A stretch of DNA of 22,427 nt, taken from the NCBI GenBank assembly GCA_038234045.1, contig JBBSUX010000016.1, positions 1 to 22,427 of the forward strand, read 5' to 3'. How positions within the stretch are numbered: position 1 is the stretch's first letter; every line of letters begins with the position of its first letter. This document shows positions 14,511 to 20,945 of the stretch, piece by piece. The DNA is from JBBSUX01 sp038234045 (GTDB lineage: Bacteria; Pseudomonadota; Gammaproteobacteria; Burkholderiales; Burkholderiaceae_C). Position numbers and translations under genes: made by a program. Under the pieces are notes generated by a model, which was not told the origin of the DNA, did no database searches, and saw only the letters and a program-made list of their open reading frames with translations.

Positions 14511-15139
14511 GCTTCGCTCCCCTTCTTGAGAGTCAGCGGAAGGCCCGCCGCCATCAGGATGACCTCTTCGCTGGCTGCCGCAATGCGCTGGTTGAGCAGG
14601 CCCAACGCATCGACGAAAGCGCGCACTTCAGGGCCCATCGGCACCACGCCCAGGCCGATCTCGTTGCTCACCATTACGACGGGTCCTTCGCAGCATGCCA
14701 GAGCCTCGACAAAATGATCGATTGCTTCTCTATTTATAGCTAGTTGCGCTTGATTAACAATCGCCTCAGGCATATTTGATTCACTATTTTCTGCTTTCGA
14801 TGCATTTGAGCCGCACTGCAAGTTCGACAGCCAGAGCGTGAGGCAATCGACCACCAGCAGCGTATCGGAACGACTGTGTGCTTCGACTGCGACGGCCAGA
14901 GCAATAGGCTCCTCCACCGTGACCATGGCGGGCAGGCGCGAAGCGCGGTCTGCGCGATGACGCTCGATGCGGGCTTGCATTTCCGGGTCACCCGCAGTCG
15001 CGGTGGCGACAAGGACCGCCCGGTGCGCAGGGCCTGCCGCCAGCCACGCGGCAGCGCGCTCCTCTGCATGGCGCGACTTGCCGCTCTTCTGCCCGCCCAC
15101 GATCAACAGGCGGTGCGGGCTTGCAGCAATGTCCGTCAT
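14507..15139 (-). CDS. cobU: Adenosylcobinamide kinase / adenosylcobinamide-phosphate guanylyltransferase
   Basis: CobU phosphorylates adenosylcobinamide and then transfers GMP to give adenosylcobinamide-GDP. Motifs: LLIVGGQKSGKSRHAEERA with the P-loop near residue 15-22, VLVATATAGDPEMQARIERHRADR with the probable guanylylated His61, VVDCLTLWLSNL, and VMVSNEIGLGVVPMGPEVRAFVDALGLLNQ. The protein is 210 residues, about 25 longer than typical. The excess coincides with residues 114-140, encoded by an AT-rich block (about 14721-14800) that contains copy 3 of the dispersed repeat. The insertion lies between two conserved motifs and keeps the frame, so the enzyme may still be active. It follows btuB by 19 bases and overlaps btuF by four. 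Confidence 0.96.
   Translation of the reverse strand: MTDIAASPHRLLIVGGQKSGKSRHAEERAAAWLAAGPAHRAVLVATATAGDPEMQARIERHRADRASRLPAMVTVEEPIALAVAVEAHSRSDTLLVVDCLTLWLSNLQCGSNASKAENSESNMPEAIVNQAQLAINREAIDHFVEALACCEGPVVMVSNEIGLGVVPMGPEVRAFVDALGLLNQRIAAASEEVILMAAGLPLTLKKGSEA
14738..14780 (+). repeat. Dispersed AT-rich repeat, copy 3 (inside cobU)
   Basis: A 43-base copy beginning AGCTAGTTGCGCTT and ending GCATATTTGAT, aligned without gaps to the copies at 274-316 and 9943-9985. It is antisense to cobU, and its complement is translated in the same frame as copy 2 in cbiB (both give S-x5-A-x4-A-x-L-A-like peptides). The AT-rich zone runs from about 14721 to 14800, in sharp contrast with the GC-rich gene on either side. 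Confidence 0.75.
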
Positions 15140-15158
15140 CAGCTTAGCCCCGTTCGTG

Positions 15159-17057
15159 TCAGAGCGGGGTCCACTTCAGGCCCACATACAACTGACGGCC
15201 ACCCGTGGCATAGCCGCGCGCCAGCTGATAGTCGCGATCGGCCAGATTGTCGACCCTGGCCTGCAGCACATAGTCGCGTGCCAGCCGGGTGCTGGCATAA
15301 AGACTCACGAGCGCATAGCCGCCGAGCCGCCGTGTGTTGGCAGCGTCGTCGAAGCGGGCCGACGAGAGCTGGGTTTCGGCACCGAAGGTCCAGCCGACCA
15401 TTTGCGTTTCAGCGCCCAAAGTGGCGTGGCGGCGCGCACGCCGGGCCAGCAATTTGTCGTTGGATGCGTTACGCGGGTCTTGTACATCGAGCGATGCGTG
15501 CGCTGTGACGCCGCCAAAGCTGCGGCGACCCGATAGCGTTACACCCTCGTATACCGCCTGCGCCGTATTGCTGTAGCAACCATAGGGCGATGCGCAGGCT
15601 CCCGCACCAGCAAAGCTGATGAGGTTGCTGACCCGGTTGCGGTAGACCACCACACCCGCTTCGCTGACCGCATCGGCCCAGCGAACACCTGCTTCTACGT
15701 TGTGCGAGGTTTCCGGCCGGAGGCTCGCTACGCCATATTCACTGAAGCGCTGGTAGAGAGTCGGAGCGCGAAACGCCGAGCCAGCCGATACCGTCGCGCG
15801 CCAATGCGGCGCAAATGCGTAGCCATACGCAGCGCTGCCCGTGTTCTTCCCGCCGAATTCGCTGTCGTCGTCATGCCGGACATTGAGCTGTACCGTGTGC
15901 GGCCCCTGGTGAAAGCCGTAGCCAAGTGCCAGTGCGTTCTGTGAGCGACTGCGGTTGATAGGTGCATTCTGCAAATCGTCTTCCCGGCGCTCAAGTGATG
16001 CGGTGAAAAGATGGGCGCCAAGCCGGTATTCGTTTTGCAGCAGATAGTTGTGCAGCGTCGTCTCGGTGAAGTAGGGCGACGGTTCGGTGGCGTAGCGGCT
16101 CTTCGATTCGGTCGCCTGCAGGCGCGTGGTGAAGGCGTCGGTCCACTGCGACGTCCAGGTGAGGCCCGCAGTGCGCAGGCGATGGTGGTTCTCGTCGTCG
16201 AGGTTGGGACTACTGTCGTAGCCCGACTGCAGATTGTTGGCGAGCAAGGTGGCATCGAGCCGCTGGCGCGCGTTGATCTGCAGACCCAGACGGGCGTTGG
16301 CCGATGTGCTGTCGTAGCCATCATCGTCCGGGTTCTGACCTGCCAACGGGCGCGAATTGAAGCCGCGGCTTTTTTCCTTGGCCACTCCAATCGAGTAATC
16401 GATTGCGCCGGGTGTGCCAGCGCTGGCCGCGTCGCCTGTTGACGCGAAGCTGCCGCTGATACCGGCCTCGGCCTTGCGCGTGTCGTGGCTACCGATGCCG
16501 ATGCCGACAAAGGGCGCGGGCTTGCCATCGCCCTTTTTGGTGAAGAGCTGGATCACACCGCCGATGGCGTCCGAGCCATAGACCGCTGCCGCCGGGCCGC
16601 GCAGCACTTCGATGCGGTCGATCTGGGCCAATGGGATCTGCTCCCAGGTCGCGCCACCCGTAGCTTGCGAATCCACCCGCACGCCATCGATATAGACCGC
16701 GGTGAAGCGCGATTCGGCACCACGCAGGTAAACGCTGGTGCTGTTGCCGGGGCCGCCGTTGCGGACAATCTCCACTCCCGGCAGGCGCTTGAGCACATCA
16801 GCTACGCCGACAGCGCCGCTCTGCTCGATCGTTTCGCGGTCCACCACAGTGACATCTGCCACCAGATCAGACAGCGGTTGGGCAACGCGCGTCGCTGTGA
16901 CGACCGTCTCGGCAAGAGGATCGCCGACTGAAAGGGAAGTGGCACCCACTTGGGCCAAAGCAACGCAGGGGCCCAGTGCCACGAAAGCGGGCAGCCATGC
17001 GGCAGCGCGCGACAGGGATCGCGCGGCCCGTGTAGGACGTTTCGAAGGAGAAATCAT
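15159..17057 (-). CDS. btuB: TonB-dependent cobalamin receptor
   Basis: A 632-residue outer-membrane receptor. A signal peptide (RAAAWLPAFVALGPCVALA, likely cut after residue 35) is followed by the TonB box region ETVVTATRV at 50-58. The plug domain follows (PLSDLVADVTVVDRETIEQSG, VADVLKRLPGVEI, VYLRGAESRFTAVYIDGVRV, QIDRIEVLRGPAAAVYGSDAIGGVIQLFTK), then a beta-barrel rich in alternating aromatic residues. BtuB identity rests on similarity plus the upstream cobalamin riboswitch and downstream cob/btu genes. The ATG at 17057 is the only reasonable start, but no Shine-Dalgarno precedes it. The frame stays open upstream for another 324 bases through the riboswitch, and this part should not be translated. 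The last residue is Leu rather than the usual aromatic, although YVGLKW lies just before it. Confidence 0.95.
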   Translation of the reverse strand: MISPSKRPTRAARSLSRAAAWLPAFVALGPCVALAQVGATSLSVGDPLAETVVTATRVAQPLSDLVADVTVVDRETIEQSGAVGVADVLKRLPGVEIVRNGGPGNSTSVYLRGAESRFTAVYIDGVRVDSQATGGATWEQIPLAQIDRIEVLRGPAAAVYGSDAIGGVIQLFTKKGDGKPAPFVGIGIGSHDTRKAEAGISGSFASTGDAASAGTPGAIDYSIGVAKEKSRGFNSRPLAGQNPDDDGYDSTSANARLGLQINARQRLDATLLANNLQSGYDSSPNLDDENHHRLRTAGLTWTSQWTDAFTTRLQATESKSRYATEPSPYFTETTLHNYLLQNEYRLGAHLFTASLERREDDLQNAPINRSRSQNALALGYGFHQGPHTVQLNVRHDDDSEFGGKNTGSAAYGYAFAPHWRATVSAGSAFRAPTLYQRFSEYGVASLRPETSHNVEAGVRWADAVSEAGVVVYRNRVSNLISFAGAGACASPYGCYSNTAQAVYEGVTLSGRRSFGGVTAHASLDVQDPRNASNDKLLARRARRHATLGAETQMVGWTFGAETQLSSARFDDAANTRRLGGYALVSLYASTRLARDYVLQARVDNLADRDYQLARGYATGGRQLYVGLKWTPL

Positions 17058-17066
17058 CGGATTTTG

Positions 17067-17092
17067 AAAAAAAGGACCGCTCGTGACCGGCC
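17067..17092 (-). terminator. Possible intrinsic terminator in the btuB leader
   Basis: On the minus strand, GGCCG (17092-17088), an eight-base loop and CGGTC (17079-17075) can form a five-base-pair stem including one G-U pair. One C and seven T residues (17073-17067) follow. It ends ten bases before the btuB ATG and lies downstream of the cobalamin riboswitch, so it could be the riboswitch's expression platform. The stem is short and its loop rather large, so this remains tentative. Confidence 0.35.
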
Positions 17093-17159
17093 TCCCCGCC
17101 AGTCGATGAGCAATACGACAAATCACCGCGTCTGCGCATAAAAGCAGGCGTGGGGGTTC

Positions 17160-17366
17160 ATCCCTTGTTGGCCGGTATCCGGGCTGGCGACACTGTCTTC
17201 TCCCGCCTTCCCAGGCGCTTGTTCGGCGCGCCCAGTGGCTGTGTAGGGAGAAGGATGGATCGACGCGCAATGCATCGATCCGGCCGCTGACCGTTGCGGG
17301 GGCAGCGCAGGTGGGAGCGCCGGGGCGTTCTTCCTGCTTCCCGTTGAACTGCTTCGTGTTGAACCA
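17160..17366 (-). ncRNA. Cobalamin (adenosylcobalamin) riboswitch
   Basis: The btuB leader carries the conserved blocks of the cobalamin riboswitch in order on the minus strand. These are GGGAAG at 17342-17337, the core CTGCCCCCGCAACGG at 17305-17291, the B12-box-like GCCACTGGGC at 17239-17230, TGGGAAGGCGGGAG at 17213-17200, and the closing CGCCAGCCCGGATACCGGCC at 17189-17170. This is the known architecture in which bound adenosylcobalamin lowers expression of the downstream gene. The variable arm between core and B12 box includes a GGATCGATGCATTG..CGTCGATCC hairpin (about 17282-17255). The outer boundaries are estimated. The target is btuB and possibly the whole ten-gene run. Confidence 0.93.
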
Positions 17367-17388
17367 CGTCGCGAGCACCAACGCGGCG

Positions 17389-17394
17389 ATTCTA
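17389..17394 (-). promoter_or_regulatory. Possible -10 element for the riboswitch/btuB transcript
   Basis: TAGAAT on the minus strand, about 22 bases upstream of the riboswitch 5' end, is a good sigma-70 -10 match. The best -35 candidate upstream, TTGGGC, is 19 bases away and weak. It is placed correctly to start the leader RNA near 17382. Confidence 0.35.
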
Positions 17395-17524
17395 GTGGCG
17401 CAGACCTTGCATGGCCCAACTCATCTCGCCTCCCGCCTGTGGTTTCGGCCTGCTGGCGGCATGTTCACAACGGCTGGCTCAGACCCCGGGGGATTCCCGG
17501 GCGCGATTCCGAAAGGCCCAACCC

Positions 17525-17530
17525 TACAAT
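17525..17530 (+). promoter_or_regulatory. Possible -10 element for zapB-like/zapA
   Basis: TACAAT at 17525-17530 lies ten bases before the ATG at 17541. Transcription from it would start near 17537, leaving almost no leader. No convincing -35 hexamer is visible. A GC-rich inverted repeat, CCCGGG at 17485-17490 and 17496-17501, lies just upstream. Confidence 0.35.
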
Positions 17531-17540
17531 CCTTCGCACC

Positions 17541-17798
17541 ATGGATCATCCGGACACATCGTCATCGCTGCTCGATCAGGTCACCGAACGGGTGGACCGG
17601 CTGCTGGTGCGCCACGCTGAACAGCAGCGAACCAATGCACTGCTGCTGGAGCAGGTCGCTGCACTCACTCACGAACGTGACTCGCTCAAGTCGCGCCTCG
17701 CCGCAGCGCGCAGCAGGGTCGATGCCTTGCTGCAGCGACTGACGCCGGCGCCTGCTTCGGCGGATAGCTCGCCCACCGACGACGGGGAGCGTTCATGA
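17541..17798 (+). CDS. Small coiled-coil protein, ZapB-like (TIGR02449 type)
   Basis: An 85-residue acidic/basic protein, MDHPDTSSSLLDQVTERVDRL onward, with a long heptad-like helix (about residues 8-70: LLVRHAEQQRTNALLLEQVA, LTHERDSLKSRLAAARSRVDALLQRL) and a disordered Pro/Ser/Asp tail. Small coiled-coil proteins directly upstream of zapA in beta- and gammaproteobacteria belong to a ZapB-like family thought to act in Z-ring organisation. I recognise it by this context and its structure, not by strong motifs. The frame is open upstream to 17439, but the ATG at 17541 gives the natural N-terminus, and a TACAAT promoter element would exclude a longer form. Its stop overlaps the zapA start (ATGA), so the two are probably co-translated. 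Confidence 0.85.
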   Translation: MDHPDTSSSLLDQVTERVDRLLVRHAEQQRTNALLLEQVAALTHERDSLKSRLAAARSRVDALLQRLTPAPASADSSPTDDGERS

Positions 17799-18154
17799 GC
17801 ACCCGACAGATCGAAGTGCAGATCATGGGCCAGAGCTACCTGCTCGGTTGCCCCGATGGCGGCGAGGAACGCTTGCGCGCAGCAGTGGAAAAGGTGGACA
17901 CCACCATGACCCGGATCCGCGACGGCGGCAAGGTAAGGGCGCGTGACCGGATAGCAGTTCTCGCAGCACTGAATCTGGCCTTCGATCTGGTCGACCGCCC
18001 TTTGCCAGCGTCATCAGTCGGAAGTGCCCACGCAGGCGCGACGGATTCAGCACAAAAGCCAGAGGCGGACGTGCCGGGCAGCGGCTCCGAGCGTTGGCAG
18101 GATCTGATCCAGCGGCTTGACACTGCTTTGGGCCAGGACGGACGCCTCTTGTAA
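17795..18154 (+). CDS. zapA: Cell division protein ZapA
   Basis: ZapA binds FtsZ and promotes bundling of Z-ring filaments. The 119-residue protein has the typical N-terminal domain (QIEVQIMGQSYLLGCPDGGEERLRAAVEKVDTTM, RIRDGGKVRARDRIAVLAALNLAFDL). A low-complexity linker of about 30 residues (Ser/Ala/Gly/Asp-rich) follows, and then a short C-terminal helix (WQDLIQRLDTALGQ). Usual ZapA proteins are about 100-110 residues, so the linker is slightly long. It overlaps the ZapB-like gene by four bases and is followed 46 bases later by 6S RNA, the standard arrangement in proteobacteria. Confidence 0.95.
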   Translation: MSTRQIEVQIMGQSYLLGCPDGGEERLRAAVEKVDTTMTRIRDGGKVRARDRIAVLAALNLAFDLVDRPLPASSVGSAHAGATDSAQKPEADVPGSGSERWQDLIQRLDTALGQDGRLL

Positions 18155-18188
18155 CTCCGCACGCCCGGCGATCCGGCTGGCGCGCCCT

Positions 18189-18194
18189 TACAAT
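18189..18194 (+). promoter_or_regulatory. -10 element of the 6S RNA promoter
   Basis: TACAAT lies six bases before the first base of the predicted 6S RNA closing stem (18201), ideal spacing for a sigma-70 start point there. No consensus -35 is evident. A housekeeping promoter immediately upstream of ssrS is expected. Confidence 0.6.
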
Positions 18195-18200
18195 GAAGTT

Positions 18201-18372
18201 GTCTGCGGTGCATGCCGGGCTTTATATTTCCTTGAACCAATGCTCATTGAGCACGGGCTTGGAACATTGCCTGCCGAGCGTGATCATCTCGCGTCAGATG
18301 AACCCAACGGTTGGCTGACCTCGCCCACCTGAACCCCTGGTTCAGGATGCCGGTCCGGTGGCTTCCGCAGAC
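18201..18372 (+). ncRNA. ssrS: 6S RNA
   Basis: 6S RNA mimics an open promoter and sequesters the sigma-70 RNA polymerase holoenzyme in stationary phase. The 172-base region begins GTCTGCGG (18201-18208) and ends with its exact complement CCGCAGAC (18365-18372), forming the closing stem. Inside are segments I recognise from betaproteobacterial 6S RNA: GGGCTTTATATTTCCTTGAA, GGGCTTGGAACATTGCCTGCC, CGTGATCATCTCGCGTCAGATG, CACCTGAACCCCTGGTTCAGG and GATGCCGGTCCGGTGGC. Placement right after zapA, a -10 box at correct spacing and a trailing T-run all agree. Confidence 0.93.
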
Positions 18373-18383
18373 ACCTTTTTTTT
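18365..18383 (+). terminator. 6S RNA 3' end and T-run
   Basis: The 3' strand of the 6S closing stem, CCGCAGAC, is followed by ACC and eight T residues (18376-18383). The long-range stem plus U-run would serve as an intrinsic end. The mature RNA probably ends near 18372-18376. The downstream 78 bases before the convergent EAL gene hold nothing else I can support. Confidence 0.6.
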
Positions 18384-18461
18384 AGCAATCGCGATAGGTT
18401 TTCGCGGTTCGTTCCTGCATCTTCCACGCGCGACGCGCATGGATCACTCGCCGCTCCAACT

Positions 18462-20945
18462 TCAAGCCACCCAAGGTTCTGAATCGCTGAAGAACGGCCG
18501 CACTGCCATCCTCTGCGTCAACTGATCTGCCGGCATGCCGGGAGCGCACAGAAATCCCTGAAAGAGCGAGCACGCCAAGCCCAGCAAGCAGTCGCGTTGC
18601 GCCAGCGTCTCCACCCCTTCGGCCACCACATCAAAGCCGAGCGCTTCCGCCAGGCTCGTCATCACCCGGACGATGGCGCGGTCGCTGGCGTCGTCGGGCA
18701 GACCGCGCACGAAGGACTGGTCGATCTTCAGTCGGTGGATGGGGAATTTTTTCAGGTAGCCGAGGCTCGAGTAGCCGGTTCCAAAATCGTCGATAGCCAG
18801 TCGTACCCCAAGCGCTGCAAGTGCATGAAGACGCTGCAAAGCTTCATCGGCCTCCTGCAGCAGGATCGATTCGGTCAGCTCGAGCTCCAGAAGATGCGGC
18901 GGCAAACCGGAAACGCGAATCGCGGCAGCAACCCGGTCGACAAAATCCGCCTGCCTGAACTGAAGCGGCGACACATTGACAGATACCGGCAGCGGTGTAC
19001 CGGCTTGAACCCATAACGCCGCCTGCCGTACACCTTCTTCCAGCACCCAGGCACCGATTCCGACAATCGCACCCGAGGCCTCTGCCAAGGGTATGAACAC
19101 GCCCGGAGAAACCGGCCCGAGTTCGGGATCTGTCCAGCGCAGCAGTGCCTCGGCCCCGACAATTTCGCCGGTTGCCATATCGATTTGCGGCTGGTAATGC
19201 AGGCGCAGTTGATTGCGTTCTACCGCGTCGCGCAATGCATGCTCCATCTTGACCCGCGACAGCAGGTCGACGTTCATGTGCGGCTGATAGAAGCGGTAGC
19301 TGCCACGACCGTGCTCCTTGACGCGGAACATCGCCGTATCGGCGTGACGCACCAGGTCATCGAGTGTTTCGCCGTCCTGCGGGAAGAGTGCCAGACCGAT
19401 GCTGCAACTGAACGAAAAACGCATGCTGTCCAGCGTGATCGGCTGGCCGAGTGACTCCAGGATGCGCTGCGCGACGGCTTCGGCCGAAGGGGAATCGGCA
19501 TCGTGCAGATGCACCACGAATTCATCGCCTCCGAGGCGGCAGAGCGTATCGGCGAGTCGCAGGCAGGACTTGATGCGCTCTGCGACCTTGACCAAGACAC
19601 GGTCGCCAAACTGGTGCCCCAGCGCATCGTTGATGTTCTTGAAACGATCAAGATCCAGGAACAGCACTGCAAACGGCGTCACCGCTCCTGCCTGATCCCG
19701 CAGAACGTGCGAGACGCGCCGTGCCAGTAGCAGCCGGTTCGGTAGCCCGGTGACGACATCGCTATAGGCAAGCTCTTCGATTCGCTGCTGCGCCGCGCGT
19801 TGTCCGGACAAATCCCGATAGAAGCCGATCGATTGCGCTCCGTCTCCCTTGGTATCGCGCAGGATCACCCAAGAAAGCCGCACCGGGCAGACACTGCCGT
19901 CAACGCGTCGATGCCAGACCTCTCCTTCCCAAACGCCTGCCGAGGCCCAGCTTCGCTGCACTTCGGTGAAAAGGCGTCCTGCATCGCGGTCCTGAAACAG
20001 ATCGATCGCGCTCGTGCCATTCAAGCTTCCGGCACCGGCACGAGCGAGCTTGCTGCAGGCGGGATTGACCGAGACGATGCGGTGCGCTGCATCGGCGATG
20101 AAAACCGCGTCGGGGCTCGCGTCAAACACTTTGGCTGCAACGCGCAGCCCACCTTCCGTTTCAGTCTGGACAGTGATGTCGTGGAAAGAAAACACCCGCC
20201 CCATTACCCGACCGCGACTGACTTGCGGCAGCGACAGCCGCTGAAGCAGGCGACCGTTGCGCAGCGCCAGCACGTCGGTGGCTTCCGCTTCCGGCTGGGC
20301 GAAGATCGCCTGCAAGCGGCTCGCATAGGCGGCCCGATCCTCAACGCTCGCTGCCAACTGCGCATGGACCGCAGCGTCGTCGCGCTGCACCAGCAATTCC
20401 TTGGGCACATTCCACAGTTGCGCGAAACGACGGTTAAAGGCGCGGATTTCCCCTTCAAGACTGCACACCAGAACACCATCGGCGGTTGATTCGAGCGTGG
20501 CCCGCAGTTCTGCGGCTACCTGCTCGAGCTCGTCCTCGGTGCCTCGGCGCTCCGTGATATCGACCGCGCTGACCAGCCAGGCCTGTGTCGACCCGGCGTC
20601 AGCTTTGGTCGGATCGACCGCATCCGGGGCTGACCGCGGCCAGACACCGGCAAGCGCCCGGCGATCGACATGTCGTACGGCCCCGTCCGGGCGATCGACG
20701 CGAGTGAGCGAACGCAGGGTTCCCGGGTTGCCCGTGCGCGCTTCACTCCAGAAGCAGATATCTTCGGGCGCCCGGAAAAATTCCGTGACCGCACGTCCGG
20801 CCATTGCTTCCTGCGGCAGACCGACCATGTGCGCAGCTTCGGCATTGGCCCATAGCAAACGGCTATCCGAACCCTGCACGACGAATACCGCTTCGAGCAA
20901 GCCATCGAACAAGGCAAGCGGTGGGAGCGCCAGCCCGTTCGTCAT
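18462..20945 (-). CDS. PAS-GGDEF-EAL c-di-GMP turnover protein
   Basis: An 827-residue soluble protein with no transmembrane segment. Three PAS-like sensory domains occupy about residues 10-130, 140-255 and 265-385 (VSAVDITERR, VFSFHDIT and GFYRDLSGQR mark their ends). A GGDEF domain follows (DVVTGLPNRLLL, FLDLDRFKNINDALGHQFGD, intact GGDEF at 472-476, with RLAD as a possible inhibitory site upstream). The EAL domain (EALLRW at 599, LELTESIL, AIDDFGTGYSSLGYLKKFPIHRLKIDQSFV, VVAEGVET, QGFL) keeps the metal- and substrate-binding residues I know. Both cyclase and phosphodiesterase activities are thus possible; which dominates cannot be told. The ATG at 20945 overlaps the HD-GYP stop (ATGA). Confidence 0.95.
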   Translation of the reverse strand: MTNGLALPPLALFDGLLEAVFVVQGSDSRLLWANAEAAHMVGLPQEAMAGRAVTEFFRAPEDICFWSEARTGNPGTLRSLTRVDRPDGAVRHVDRRALAGVWPRSAPDAVDPTKADAGSTQAWLVSAVDITERRGTEDELEQVAAELRATLESTADGVLVCSLEGEIRAFNRRFAQLWNVPKELLVQRDDAAVHAQLAASVEDRAAYASRLQAIFAQPEAEATDVLALRNGRLLQRLSLPQVSRGRVMGRVFSFHDITVQTETEGGLRVAAKVFDASPDAVFIADAAHRIVSVNPACSKLARAGAGSLNGTSAIDLFQDRDAGRLFTEVQRSWASAGVWEGEVWHRRVDGSVCPVRLSWVILRDTKGDGAQSIGFYRDLSGQRAAQQRIEELAYSDVVTGLPNRLLLARRVSHVLRDQAGAVTPFAVLFLDLDRFKNINDALGHQFGDRVLVKVAERIKSCLRLADTLCRLGGDEFVVHLHDADSPSAEAVAQRILESLGQPITLDSMRFSFSCSIGLALFPQDGETLDDLVRHADTAMFRVKEHGRGSYRFYQPHMNVDLLSRVKMEHALRDAVERNQLRLHYQPQIDMATGEIVGAEALLRWTDPELGPVSPGVFIPLAEASGAIVGIGAWVLEEGVRQAALWVQAGTPLPVSVNVSPLQFRQADFVDRVAAAIRVSGLPPHLLELELTESILLQEADEALQRLHALAALGVRLAIDDFGTGYSSLGYLKKFPIHRLKIDQSFVRGLPDDASDRAIVRVMTSLAEALGFDVVAEGVETLAQRDCLLGLACSLFQGFLCAPGMPADQLTQRMAVRPFFSDSEPWVA

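Noticed and set aside
17411..17620. Small plus-strand open frame upstream of the ZapB-like gene
   Set aside because: It overlaps the better-supported ZapB-like gene in a different frame and shows no ribosome site or recognisable motif.
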